Shown here piece after piece: positions 35,301-42,084 of a stretch of 64,000 nucleotides of DNA. The first letter of the stretch is position 1, and each line of letters starts with the position of its first letter. A program made the position numbers and the translations under genes. The stretch spans positions 51,697,028 to 51,761,027 of the forward strand of contig OZ024936.1 in NCBI GenBank assembly GCA_964017235.1, in the 5' to 3' direction. This DNA is from Sabellastarte sp. h YS-2021 (lineage: Eukaryota; Annelida; Polychaeta; Sabellida; Sabellidae). The notes below the pieces were generated by a model. The model was not told where the DNA came from. It did not search any database and saw only the letters and a program-made list of their open reading frames with translations.

Positions 35301-36158
35301 CCTGTACGTTCAACTGTGCTTCATCTATCAGCATATCTGCTTTTGAAGAGCATCAAATGCTGAGCCCAATTGTCCTATATCTCTCATAGCTTTTCCTGAA
35401 CATTACTTTTGCAAGATAAATTAAATAGCATCTGATTTATAAGCATCTGAGATATTCACTTGGTATATTGCCAGAGTAATACACCTATGTAGGATTGATC
35501 TGAAAAAAAATCCAATCATTATTTTGAAGTTAGGATTGTTTATTGGATAGAGAAATTTCAATTTTGGTAAATACATTTGTACTGGCAGGATATCTGTACA
35601 CTTCGGTGGATATTGATTCAACATCATTAAACTATTACACAATAAAAATCATGAAATTTGTATTAATACATATATAAACTATATATAATTATAACATCCT
35701 GTATGACTCTTAGCTCTTCTTGTGGACTTCTAGGGAATGGTGCTAAATCTCTCATACCTTTCTCTGAACTTTCAGTTATGTTTCATGTATGGCAGCACAT
35801 CTGTTTTTAAGGTACAACAGACATTGTCCCAACATTTTACCAAGCCTGTCTTGCACTTTAAAGCTGTATCTTTACCTTTTCTCAGGTACGGCAACATATC
35901 TGCTTTCAAGGTATAGCAGAAACTGCCATCAAAGGAATCCTGGCATTTTATGATTCCTTTGAATTCATCCAAATGTTGGTGTCCTGTGATGAAAGGCCTG
36001 AGATGTATTACAAGCCTTTTGATGGACACAAAGGACACAGTCACCCACCAGAAGTTGGAGATGAAAGTCTGTGTGTACTGCCGCCATCCAAGGCCGGCCA
36101 CATGTCATTCAGCGTCTTCTGGATCTTTGCCTTGGTTTTCGTTGGAAAGATGTTTTGA
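5179..36158 (+). CDS. temptin/DBH-like copper monooxygenase, 5'-partial, 11 exons
   Basis: Exons at 5179-5311, 5905-6009, 15955-16137, 16430-16596, 17802-17881, 18351-18514, 20006-20099, 25139-25230, 32634-32722, 33969-34136 and 35886-36158 join with matching phases into an open frame of about 515 residues. The first two exons resemble temptin (acidic [17 protein letters not shown] stretch, then a Cys-rich [14 protein letters not shown] segment). The others form the two-domain copper type II, ascorbate-dependent monooxygenase fold of DBH, PHM and MOXD1. The expected copper ligands are all visible: the HH pair (16101-16106), the His of MHWNN (17805), the HMH pair (18499 and 18505) and the Met of DEMC (32654). 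The family hydroxylates small amines or peptides in the secretory pathway; the substrate here is unknown. The C-terminus is hydrophobic, suggesting a GPI signal or membrane tail. The start codon and any signal peptide are not in the visible exons. The introns hold LINE, Harbinger and DIRS insertions. Confidence 0.88.
5312..5640. repeat. degenerate tandem repeat after monooxygenase exon 1
   Basis: CTTGTCTTTCAAACA-type units recur at about 5432, 5490 and 5592, with a weaker copy near 5378. They fill the intron right after the exon 5179-5311 donor. Confidence 0.5.
5905..6009 (+). CDS. monooxygenase exon 2: temptin-like Cys-rich end
   Basis: Acceptor GATTCAG, donor GAAG|GTAGGT. The split Gly codon joins exon 1 to give [14 protein letters not shown], followed by four further acidic or Cys-containing segments ending CPELDATE. 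An ATG at 5847 followed by a hydrophobic run could mimic a signal peptide. The T-rich tract before the AG and the perfect phase join to exon 1 favour an intron there. Confidence 0.82.
6015..6345. repeat. degenerate tandem repeat after monooxygenase exon 2
   Basis: About five units of roughly 60 bp with the theme ACTTCTGAATTGATACTCTTTC, starting six nt after the donor of exon 5905-6009. Units diverge strongly. Confidence 0.5.
6700..10190 (-). mobile_element. decayed non-LTR retrotransposon (Tx1/L1-like LINE)
   Basis: Read on the - strand, fragments appear in the correct order. There is an APE endonuclease start (about 10180-10010, [15 protein letters not shown]) and endonuclease C-half (9808-9497, [26 protein letters not shown]). 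RT follows, with motif A (about 8690-8640, [17 protein letters not shown]), a GAEILTRLI segment (about 8470) and [11 protein letters not shown] (about 8380). Then come [11 protein letters not shown] (8154-7924) and a [18 protein letters not shown] zinc motif (about 7130-7060). Frames are broken repeatedly, so the copy is dead. It lies in the intron 6010-15954 of the monooxygenase, antisense to it. Confidence 0.85.
11125..11132 (+). promoter_or_regulatory. TATA box of Harbinger MADF gene
   Basis: TATATAAG in a GC-rich context, 170 nt before the ORF start and about 30 nt before CATTCTCATTGTT, which could hold the start site. Confidence 0.5.
11305..12519 (+). pseudogene. Harbinger ORF1: MADF/Myb-like DNA-binding protein, frameshifted
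   Basis: Harbinger elements carry a second gene with a SANT/Myb/MADF-type domain that partners the transposase. Here an acidic, low-complexity N-terminus (11305 to about 11560) precedes the domain, which runs [20 protein letters not shown] and then [20 protein letters not shown] and [12 protein letters not shown]. Reading passes from one frame to the next near 11649 (one base appears missing around CTAGGCAG) and back near 11940-12010. The C-terminal part then reads [20 protein letters not shown] and a Gln/Pro-rich tail ending at 12519. So the gene is broken by two compensating shifts, or the assembly has indels. Confidence 0.8.
12842..12975. repeat. inverted, diverged copy of the 43-bp minisatellite
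   Basis: Units such as ACAAACCCAATGACAAACAT repeat here. Their reverse complement matches the ATGTTTGTCATGGGGTTTGT unit of 13255-13505. Confidence 0.6.
13255..13505. repeat. 43-bp minisatellite, about 6 copies
   Basis: The unit includes GGTACAAGTTATGTTTG and GGGTTTGTCTGTTTGTGCGT and restarts near 13270, 13313, 13355, 13398, 13441 and 13484. It lies inside the Harbinger element between its two genes. Open frames across it are artefacts of the repeat. Confidence 0.92.
13601..14854 (-). CDS. Harbinger (HARBI1-like) DDE transposase, intact ORF
   Basis: A single 417-residue open frame. After a Pro-rich start come [20 protein letters not shown], a helix-turn-helix-like stretch (about 100-150, with [20 protein letters not shown]) and the DDE_4-type nuclease. 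The acidic residues are D184 in [14 protein letters not shown]274 in [18 protein letters not shown] and E311 in [16 protein letters not shown]. The length is typical of PIF/Harbinger transposases. All three catalytic residues are present and there are no internal stops, so it may be recently active. It is convergent with the MADF gene at 11305. It is of mobile origin, not a host HARBI1 gene. Confidence 0.93.
   Translation of the reverse strand: MVFIQLQIIMYFQFLHRLQQPPPPPPAPIQRPRRRHNMWVRPWLLQREERGVYHNIMADLYATDIPGFTNYIRMTPEFFEMIKTRLEPHLARQATNYRAPISVGEKLALTIRYLATGETYTSLSCQFRVGRSTISKFLPEVCRAIQDEFTREYLKCPTTPDEWKELEREFRIRWSVPHALGALDGKHVALKKPKNTGALYHNYKGFFSIVMLALVDGQYKFRWVDAGTEGSCSDGQIFNASQLKRRIEDGRIGFPDPAPIIQGGPDVPYFILADDAFALKTWLMKPYGRRMLTREERIANYRISRGRRVVENAFGILVSRFRLMRTTIELPPATVREVVFTCVVLHNILRSQYQGQPGGQQPWEDDDDDMPGDCGLIGGAAGGGQDRNPARESKRQRDYLKDYFSNEGAVAWQDGRI
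14947..14958 (-). promoter_or_regulatory. TATA box of Harbinger transposase
   Basis: An alternating TATATATATATA about 95 nt upstream of the transposase ATG on the - strand, between GC-rich end sequence and the ORF. It mirrors the TATA box in front of the MADF gene. Confidence 0.4.
15186..15425. repeat. about 21-bp minisatellite (GTCGTTCCCACAAGTTA)
   Basis: About 11 slightly variable units alternating GTCGTTCCCACAAGTTAGCA, GTCGTTACCACAAG and GTCATTCCCACAAG. The array begins at the right edge of the Harbinger element. Confidence 0.92.
15955..16137 (+). CDS. monooxygenase exon 3: start of Cu-binding N domain
   Basis: Acceptor TGCACTAG, donor AATG|GTAAGA. It encodes a strand with [17 protein letters not shown] and then [12 protein letters not shown]. 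The adjacent His-His pair is the CuH-site signature of DBH/PHM/MOXD1 proteins. It joins exon 2 through a split Asp codon across an intron that contains a LINE and a Harbinger element. Confidence 0.92.
16430..16596 (+). CDS. monooxygenase exon 4
   Basis: Acceptor GCATTTAG, donor GAG|GTAGAT. It encodes a Cys-containing segment with [20 protein letters not shown], matching the W.vGgpg..fPe..G region between the HH pair and the third His in this family. Confidence 0.88.
16676..16925 (+). mobile_element. tRNA-derived SINE, family B
   Basis: The head has a polymerase III A-box-like GTGGTGCAGTGGTAATAC and a B-box-like GTTCAAATCCC. The body matches the other family-B copies (GTCAGCAATTTACAGTACAT; TGTACATACTGGTTTCCTCT) and the tail is AAACAAATAAA. 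Other copies are at 57116-57355, 63715-63945 and a fragment at 24235-24325. Confidence 0.8.
16955..17105 (+). mobile_element. SINE family C, diverged copy
   Basis: TTTAGCATTTAATCACAGGCTGTCACCTCTG, then a B-box-like GGGTTTGACTCCC and AATATGACCCTGACTGTTGA are shared with copies at 59835-59995 and 61065-61215. Confidence 0.55.
17802..17881 (+). CDS. monooxygenase exon 5: third CuH histidine
   Basis: Acceptor CATGCAG, donor CTCAG|GTGAGA. It encodes [20 protein letters not shown] then YYTPKLR, the hallmark segment containing the third CuH histidine and the S/G-L-x-LYYT strand. Confidence 0.92.
18351..18514 (+). CDS. monooxygenase exon 6: HxH CuM ligands
   Basis: Acceptor TGTTTAG, donor TTGG|GTGGGT. 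It encodes an [20 protein letters not shown] segment and ends ISPHMHYLG. The HMH motif corresponds to the two CuM-site histidines. The upstream T-run and an open frame extending past the donor are not coding. Confidence 0.92.
19215..19500. repeat. 42-bp tandem repeat (6 units) within a dispersed repeat
   Basis: Units such as ATTGACAAAGATATGCTAAT followed by TACTTTTGGAGTAATCGTAA start at about 19239 and every 42 nt to 19449. The unit comes from the dispersed 'pressure-of-TTTTGAGTAAT' type repeat also seen at 32930, 39060, 43720 and 44130. Because 42 is divisible by three, both strands stay open, which explains the ORFs there. Confidence 0.92.
20006..20099 (+). CDS. monooxygenase exon 7
   Basis: Strong polypyrimidine tract and TTCAG acceptor, donor AT|GTAAGG. 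It encodes [20 protein letters not shown] followed by [11 protein letters not shown], the post-HxH beta segment of the C domain. Phases match exons 6 and 8. Confidence 0.88.
20593..21850 (+). pseudogene. decayed Harbinger transposase
   Basis: The N-terminal part is open (20593-20967: [35 protein letters not shown]). The remainder is broken by stops and indels, with recognisable pieces such as the [20 protein letters not shown] segment (about 21246) matching [17 protein letters not shown] in the intact copy. Confidence 0.8.
22108..22735 (-). pseudogene. decayed Harbinger MADF/Myb-like gene
   Basis: On the - strand there is an acidic/Gly-rich start (22735-22505) and [20 protein letters not shown] (22481). 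Then [20 protein letters not shown] and [12 protein letters not shown] follow (22350-22200), the same order as the MADF gene at 11305. Frames change between the blocks. Confidence 0.75.
23378..23434. repeat. perfect 28-bp inverted repeat with 1-nt centre
   Basis: GACAAGATGTAGAGAGACAT continuing to AACAGGAC (23378-23405), a single T, then the exact reverse complement (23407-23434). It would form a long cruciform or RNA hairpin. No coding context. Confidence 0.95.
24235..24325 (+). mobile_element. SINE family B fragment
   Basis: Only the body remains: CCTCAAGTGGGAAAG, TTGGCTGGCAGTTTACAG and CTTGACAAATTGTATGTACT match the 57116 copy. The tRNA-like head is missing. Confidence 0.6.
25139..25230 (+). 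CDS. monooxygenase exon 8
   Basis: Acceptor TTTATAG, donor TATG|GTGAGT. It encodes [20 protein letters not shown], the conserved pro-G-D-x-h-h-x-x-C strand of the C domain. A roughly 63-bp tandem repeat starts within about 30 nt of its donor. Confidence 0.9.
25250..25995. repeat. about 63-bp minisatellite following exon 8 donor
   Basis: About 12 diverged units with the core GACATCTGCAGTTCCAAGCA and GACATTACTTGAAGGCTGAA, restarting near 25260, 25324, 25386, 25447, 25515, 25577, 25638, 25702, 25767, 25849, 25912 and 25976. It starts within 30 nt of the donor of exon 25139-25230. Confidence 0.9.
26452..26646 (+). repeat. left inverted terminal repeat of DIRS-like element
   Basis: From ACCATATGAAAACACTTGGG through GGCGTTCGGTGACCGCCACA to GTTCATTCTTTTTGTG. 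It is repeated almost perfectly in reverse complement at 32369-32570. Confidence 0.95.
29012..30560 (+). pseudogene. DIRS reverse transcriptase/RNase H, decayed
   Basis: Open blocks 29012-29284 and 29295-29705 carry an RT entry segment ([26 protein letters not shown]) and [26 protein letters not shown]. The catalytic YxDD box is not readable. Then come [14 protein letters not shown] (about 29709) and the RNase H/linker-like [17 protein letters not shown] (about 30343) and FDLFCH-SWSGV-like block (30450-30560). Confidence 0.8.
31080..31885 (+). pseudogene. DIRS tyrosine recombinase, decayed
   Basis: [20 protein letters not shown] with RQSFLLPFF (about 31095-31170) resembles the LSKAPFEPL entry of DIRS recombinases. 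[20 protein letters not shown], then [19 protein letters not shown] (31555-31690), matches the C-terminal HxxR...W/H...Y box. The N-terminal arginine box lies in disrupted sequence. Confidence 0.82.
32190..32308. repeat. DIRS internal complementary region
   Basis: The left half (ACCCAAGTGTTTTCATATGG to ATGAAATAAAA) is the reverse complement of the element's left end (26434-26490). The right half (TTTCATATTTTTAAATGTAA to ACCATATGAAAACA) is the reverse complement of its right end (32540-32605). The ICR thus records the joined ends of the circular intermediate and lets the termini be set at about 26434 and 32605. Confidence 0.92.
32369..32570 (-). repeat. right inverted terminal repeat of DIRS-like element
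   Basis: Starts CACAAAAAGAATGAACTATT and runs to CCCAAGTGTTTTCATATGGT, inverted relative to the left repeat with only a few differences. Confidence 0.95.
32634..32722 (+). CDS. monooxygenase exon 9: CuM methionine
   Basis: Acceptor TTTTTCACCAG, donor GAT|GTAAGT. It encodes [20 protein letters not shown] and then a Cys-containing tail. The Met of DEMC is the expected CuM thioether ligand. The acceptor AG lies about 28 nt downstream of the right end of the DIRS-like element. Confidence 0.92.
32930..33065 (+). repeat. dispersed repeat ending CATAACCTCCTTGGGGGAG
   Basis: CAGGCAGTACCCACTTGGAA, GTTTTTGAGTAATTGTGACC, a CAGACAGACAAACAAGTG run and an AACATAACCTCCTTGGGGGA end. The same order of blocks occurs at 39060-39220, 43705-43860 and 44130-44325, all on +. 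Confidence 0.75.
33969..34136 (+). CDS. monooxygenase exon 10: Cys-rich C-terminal region
   Basis: Acceptor TTACTAG, donor CAG|GTAAAA, phase 0 at both ends (56 codons). It encodes [20 protein letters not shown] and ends [12 protein letters not shown]. The last 27 nt of the exon and its donor are repeated about three more times in the following intron. Confidence 0.85.
34110..34315 (+). repeat. 53-bp tandem repeat including exon 10 end and donor
   Basis: Four units of TCAACCTGCCCACCAGTGCT followed by TGAACAG|GTAAAA start at about 34110, 34163, 34216 and 34263. The first unit contains the true exon end and donor (34136/34137). The second repeats an intact CAG|GTAAAA donor (GT at 34190), while units 3 and 4 are diverged. 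Confidence 0.9.
34600..34905 (-). mobile_element. SINE family A copy
   Basis: Reverse complement of the 45178 copy: GCCACTGTGGCCTAGCAGAT-like head with A- and B-box motifs, central CCTATCCCCAGTGGCAGGCT and CAAGGACGTTGATAAATGGT, and an AGTATAAATAC-type end. Head at 34905, tail near 34600. Confidence 0.8.
35035..35925 (+). repeat. about 100-bp diverged tandem repeat running into exon 11
   Basis: Units share GGCAGCACATCTGCTTTCAA and GGTGCATCAGACATTG, recurring near 35040, 35140, 35240, 35335 and 35800. The sixth unit (35886-35925) is the first 40 nt of the last coding exon, where it reads GTACGGCAACATATCTGCTT TCAAGGTATAGCAGAAACTG. Unit spacing is about 95-105 nt with a diverged gap at 35400-35780. 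Confidence 0.75.
35886..36158 (+). CDS. monooxygenase last exon with hydrophobic C-tail
   Basis: Acceptor TTCTCAG, open to a TGA at 36156. It begins [20 protein letters not shown], passes through a His/Pro stretch and ends in the hydrophobic tail [16 protein letters not shown]. The tail could be a GPI-anchor signal or a single membrane segment. Its first 40 nt resemble a unit repeated several times in the preceding intron. Confidence 0.85.
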   Translation, partial: VRQHICFQGIAETAIKGILAFYDSFEFIQMLVSCDERPEMYYKPFDGHKGHSHPPEVGDESLCVLPPSKAGHMSFSVFWIFALVFVGKMF

Positions 36159-36457
36159 TGTTACATACCACAATGGCATCAGTACCGCTGAATCAACAAC
36201 TATCAAATACAGACTGACTTATCAGTTTTAACTTCTGTGTAATAATATTTTCTTGTCCCATGTACCACTGCATTTTAACAGCCAGCCATCTAATGACGTA
36301 GACAACCAGCAGAAACAATCGATCCTAATGGTTAAATATTGTAAATATTACCCAGCTGGCAAAATATATTTGAACAGACAATTAGCTTTTTTCCATTTAT
36401 TCGATAATCAGGTTACACTGAAATACAGAATTTGATTTTAATAACCCATCCCATGCA

Positions 36458-36463
36458 AATAAA
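36458..36463 (+). promoter_or_regulatory. AATAAA polyadenylation signal of the monooxygenase gene
   Basis: A canonical AATAAA lies 300 nt after the stop codon in otherwise unremarkable AT-rich sequence. It is the first such hexamer in a suitable place, so 36159 to about 36480 is the likely 3' UTR. Confidence 0.6.
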
Positions 36464-36879
36464 GACTAACTCAGCAATACCAATTGATTATATTTTACAA
36501 ATGTCTTAAATAAAATAATTTATAGTGGAATTTTGATGGACTATTTGAGTGATCACTTGCCAATTTTTGAAATAACTGAAAATGTTTATCATGTTTCAAA
36601 AGAGGATGAATTTATGACTGAACATATAATCTAATCATGTAGTAGTTTGGATTTATTCAAGAGAGACCTTCAAACTGTTGCTTGGGAAACCTTATTCAAA
36701 ATAACATCTGAATGAGCAGTAGCATTATTTTGACAATCTATCTTTAAAATTGCATGATAAACACTTTCCAAAGCAAATGTGTAAGATAAGGTCAATGTGA
36801 ATACCATGGTTATCTAATAGTCAAATTAACTATTGTAGAAAAAAAAGAATTATGTAAAAAGAAAGATAGCATAAGTGAA

Positions 36880-38540
36880 ATAACATACAAATCACCTAAA
36901 AAACTTACTAATATTTTTGTGACATGCAGAAAGTCTGAGAAGTTAAACAGTGTTAAAGGTGGCATAAAAATGCGTGGAGGATTTTAAAGAATGTGAAAAA
37001 TAAAGACGTGTCTAAGGTCAGTCCTGTTAACAGCTTCACCATCAACGGCACATAAATAACCAAGAATGACCAAATTACTAACATTTTTAATGACTACTTT
37101 GTCAGTGTCGGGCCATCTTTAGCAAAAATTAATGTTATTATAACCAAGAAACAAAGTTCTGTGTACTTTCTCAAAATTGCTAAAGAGAATCTTTTGTTTT
37201 CTACAGTCTTGTGAGTATTATCAATGCTAACAATATTTTAAGTGAATTTCAATATGGTTTCAGAGAAAAACAATGCACAATTTGCATGATATCCTCATGA
37301 AAAAAACTTCATTTTTATAGTGTCAGAGGTATTTCATACCAAAATGGATCAAGATTTATCAAACAGACAATGTTCACTTTGTAACATTTAACCAGGCACA
37401 TTTGTTGATGTTACCTGTAACATGTGGTGTACCACAAGGCTTCATCCCAAGACAATTATTGTTTATACAGGTAATTTATATTAATGACATTGTTAATATT
37501 TCTAAGTACTAAAATTTGGCATGTATGCAGATGATACCAAAGTTTTTGTCTCTCAGGAAAGCTTAAAATTTATTAAGAAAAATTCTTAATTCAGAATTAC
37601 CTTTGTCGCATGGTTTAAAGTCAACAAACTATCATCGAATATTGAAAAGGCAAATTTCATTTTGTTTCAAAGAAAAACTGAAAAAAAGATCCTGACAAAC
37701 ATATAGTTTTATACATGGACTACATTAGAGTTAAACGGATACAGTATACTAAATTTTTTATAGTTACACTTGACTGCATATTAACTTGGACAAAACATAT
37801 CACCGAAATAGAAAATAAAATTTCAAAAAACATTGGTGTTATATCGAGGGCTAGAAATGTAGTCAATACAAAAGAACTACAAACATTGAATGTTTCCCCA
37901 ATATTTCCATTTCTGAACTATGAAGTTTTGCTGTGGGGAATAATTTTCAAAGTAGACTGAATAAAATTATAACACTACAGAGAAGGGTAATTGGAATAAT
38001 TTCTTAAGTAAATTATGGATATCACAAAGTGTCATTGTTTGAAAATATGGGTCTACTTACATTTACTGATATTGCTTTTTAAAACACTAATGATGTGTAA
38101 AGTAACCAATGAAGACGTCCCTGTGTGATATGTTTCTGTGTTTTTTTCTACTTTGCACCATTACAAGACCAGGCCACTTGATGATAACTATTATCCTAAG
38201 TATAAAACCAACCTAAAGAAATTCTTATTCAGAGCAATTGGGTGTAAGATTTGGCATTCTCTTGCAAAAGAATTAAAAGGTGAAAGACAATAACTACATT
38301 TAAAAAAAATATAAAAAAATTCTATAGGTTTACCAAATCCAAAGTAATTACTAGTTAACTTCTATGCAGGTATTTTTTTGTAAATTTATTCAAAGTATTA
38401 TACTCATCCCCCCCCCCCCCCCCTTGTAAAAGCAATAAACTTCTGTTTTTACCTTTCAGTGTAGCAATTTGATTTATTTTTTATATATACAATGTTTTTG
38501 TAATGCACTTATGCCTTCTTACACTGAATAAACATTATGT
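36880..38540 (+). mobile_element. decayed non-LTR retrotransposon fragment (RT)
   Basis: On + are a FNDYFVSVGPSLAKI block (about 37090), a PVTCGVPQGFIPRQLLFIQV block with IYINDIV (about 37415-37500), a GMYADDTKVFVSQ catalytic motif (about 37520) and a LDCILTWTKHITEIENKISK block to LLWG (37760-37945). These are jockey/CR1-like RT signatures. Many stops are present. A C homopolymer lies at 38408-38423. The fragment is intergenic, just downstream of the monooxygenase. Confidence 0.8.
38408..38423. repeat. poly-C tract
   Basis: Sixteen consecutive C; low complexity. Confidence 0.95.
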
Positions 38541-39059
38541 TATCTTAGCTATGTTATTTGAAGACTGGTCAATTCTTTAAGCAATTTTTGAGCTTAAAAG
38601 TCAAATGGGGACTTAATGAAACCTAAAGTTTGTTCAACTGTGTCGGGTATTTCTGGACAAGGTATATGGATGGAGTTTTCATTTAGATGTATTGACGGGC
38701 AACGTTAAAGAAAATTATATGTGATCACTCCAAGTTTGACAAAGTAAGATAAATTGTATCAATAAATCAAATTGATAAGGCAACAATTGTAGAAAGAAAT
38801 TGTCCTTACTCTTCTCCTCCATATTTTTTTTCTTTGTATATTTATAGATGTAACACCTTCTTATTTGAATAGATTATTTCTTTACATTTATATACTTTTA
38901 TAACATTGCTACATTTGTGTGTTTTTTGTACGGATTTCAACTCAAACTATAAAAAACTCCTAGAGTGCAGACCTTCGCCGGGGCAGCCCAGTATCCCCAT
39001 ATTGTAATTTCACCCAATTACTAACTGAAAGTCAGACATTTGAACATTTCTGATTTTTT

Positions 39060-39220
39060 GGATCAAGAATATGATCCGGATATTCTCTCCTTTTTCTATT
39101 TGTCAGGCCCTATCCACATAAAAAAAAACTTCACTAAAGTGCGTCCATTAGTGTTGGAACACAGAGAGACAAATAAACGCACCGTAAAACATAACCTGTT
39201 CAGCGGAGGTAATAATATCT
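39060..39220 (+). repeat. dispersed CATAACC-type repeat
   Basis: GATCCGGATATTCTCTCC, TTTGTCAGGCCCTATCCACA and AACATAACCTGTTCAGCGGAGGTAATAA match the repeat at 32930 and 44130. Confidence 0.65.
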
Positions 39221-40539
39221 CAACTGATACATATTATTTTAAAAGTCCTGTTCTTGATAAAAGTTATTGCTTAAAGAAGTCTCAGTGACCAAGTAGTGGA
39301 AATTTTTTAGCTTTTATAACTTGGCTCTCACGTCTATAGTACTAAAAAACCTTTATTGTTGTAGACATAAAAGCTCACCCTCATCATCAATTTATTGAAT
39401 CAACGTACCTGATCATTATACTTCCATTGGGCATCGATGTTTTGCCCGAGTGATACTACAGTTGGTATTGAATCCATATTTAGGCACTGTCCTTCCCCAG
39501 TTGTCATTGTTTTCTCTAGTTATGCTGTTGCAAAAGATATGTATCTTGGGTTTCACCTGAGATAGAACATTTAGACTCCATTTTTATGCCATTCATAACT
39601 GCCAGAAATATGGTTTATGATTTTGACTGGGGCAAAACCGTTACAGAACCAGAAATACCAGGATGTCTTTTTCTTGTATTATGTGGGTACACTTTTACTG
39701 AAAACAAGCCGTCAGAGAAACTATAAGGTTAAAGTCTATTGTCAGTTTGCGCGTACGTACACAATGGGCCATAGACACTGCGACTTCTGAGAACGATAGT
39801 TTTTTTTATAGAATAAAAGCTTTACAAGAGAATTTTCTTATATATGTGGATTGCATCAGTCATTCTGGTACTTATTAAATATATCAATGGAAAAACAAAT
39901 GTATGTGGAAGTTTCACCACTTTGAAACATTACATACATTATTAATTATTAGGGAAAAACTTTCCCCAAAAATGCAGAAATAGTTTCATTTTCTTGATTT
40001 AAGTAATATGGCAAAAGTTATGTGTCAGATGACTGCTGACCTAGGTCAAGGTTGCTATCTTTGGGTTGTTTCAGAAAGTTTAGAATCTAAGCACTTTCCA
40101 CAAAAATGATCAACAACAAAGGTAACACTCTTAACCGCATCACTGGTGGTGTTTAAAATTATTAAAAAATTGACTATATTTTGACAGAACAGTATACATT
40201 TCATGCAGGAAAAAATTTTAAACAGGAAAGGTTTGCTTAAAATCCAAATACTGATTTAAAGAGGTGAGAAAGTGAAATTTTAAGTAACTAAAATTGGAAA
40301 TTGTGCCATTTTGAAAACCGATTATTGCATTTTGAAGCATATTAATCTGAAGCATATTGTCAAATATGTAGCTGAAATGCAAAAAAAGGTAATGGTGACC
40401 AAAAACCTGGTGCATGCTGTTGATAATGCCCATAATGCATGCTGATAATGCCCAAAAATTACAAAATTAATTTTGGATTTGCGGATTATAGGATTTTAGG
40501 AGGCTCAGACAGTATTTCACACAGGAATTGACTATGAAA

Positions 40540-41130
40540 GCAACAAATACTCTTGTGAGCAGTTGGCTTGACTATTGCAATTTGCTTGTTTAGGAGGTTT
40601 CTTTTAATGTTGGGAAGCTCAAAAGTGTCCAAAACAACTTAGCTAGGATTGTCACAAACAAAACCAGATATTCACATACAAGTCCAGTACTCCAGAGTTT
40701 CCACTGATTGCCATCTCAACAAGGTTCGGTGTTCAAAACAGCTAAAATAGTCAAAGTGGTTATCCTAAATATTTCAGTGCTTTTTTGAATCCTTGAAAAA
40801 GTTTTTATAATACTCAGAGTAGTAAGGTAGATGGTTGTTCTTGAGGTGCCACAGTTTATTCCATCTGTACATAAGTGAACAAAACAGTCTGGCTTTAGTT
40901 TTGCCTATGATGCTCCCAAGATATGGAATGAGTTGCCATCAGACATCCAATCTGCCACATCTCTTCCATCATTTCAGAAGAAACTGAAAGCTTATCTTTG
41001 CTTCCTCACCCTAGGTTCATCATATTCTTCCAGTCATCTCTGGATTATGAATCTTTGGATTTCTCATTTCTTGGTTGTTGCACCTCAGGGCCTGTTTTCC
41101 TTTGTTGGAGATTGAGCACTGCAAAAGTCA
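40540..41130 (+). mobile_element. CR1/L2-like LINE C-terminal fragment
   Basis: A broken frame reads FDYCNLLV, KLKSVQNNLARIVTNKTRYS, SPVLQSFHWLPSQQ-like and FAYDAPKIWNELPSDIQSAT with SLPSFQKKLKAYL. This is the typical LDYCNSLL...SVQNAAARL...APKLWNSLP...F...LK end of CR1/L2 reverse transcriptases. Confidence 0.8.
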
Positions 41131-42084
41131 TATTAGATTTGGAATTATCTTTAAAGAGGAATAAGTCACAGTTAGACCTCACCTTGCAGTAGCGGATCCA
41201 GAGAGGGATTCAGGGGGTTTGAACCCCTCTTAAAAATGTAAAGTGGGTTCAATAGTAAACCCAAAGCATGACCTAGATCCATCCAGCTCTTGCACACCTA
41301 CACATGAACTCCCTCCTATTTATAGTTGGATCTGTCTCTGGCCTTGTGTGAAAATATGACCCCATTTAGATTAATCTTTTTTTTAAGTTATGCACATGGA
41401 CAAACACACAGACAAACAAATGCGATTGTGGAAGAACATTTTGGATGGTTGTGGACTGGTCCTTACACATCAATTGATTTCAGGAACATGGTCAAATTGA
41501 ATAAAAAACCAAGGAAGTTCTGGTTATTTTCAATTATAAAATCAGTGTTCATCATAATAGAATAGGTGGAGATAGACAAGAAATATTTTTAAAGTTCCAA
41601 TTTTCATAATGCAGCTATTTGAAATGTCATTAAACTGAATCAGTCCATCTATCTATTAAGCAATTATGGTAAAATAATTTTCTGGTTATAGGCTCTGCCA
41701 TTTTCATTCAAATCTAAACCATGAAAATGCTGTGGACATCATGGAGCCCAGTCAAAAAATGACTAGAAATAAAAGAGTGACGTAGAAGTTTTAAGAAATT
41801 TTATTTGTTAATGGTCATTTGTAATTGTAATGCCTTTTTACACGGGTTTTATTCTCTCCTGTTATAGATTTTACAGAATTTCAAACATTTCTAGTCATGG
41901 ACAAAATATAGATAAGCATATTTTTGGTTTCATTAATTCCAGTTTGGTTATGCTAGTTACGTTACAACTAATCAAACATGAGCCTAAATAATGAAACTAC
42001 AAAACAATCCCAATAAACAGACCTCTGTGAATGCAGCCAAGTATCCCCAAATCCCCATATTAACATTTCACCCAAACACTGATT

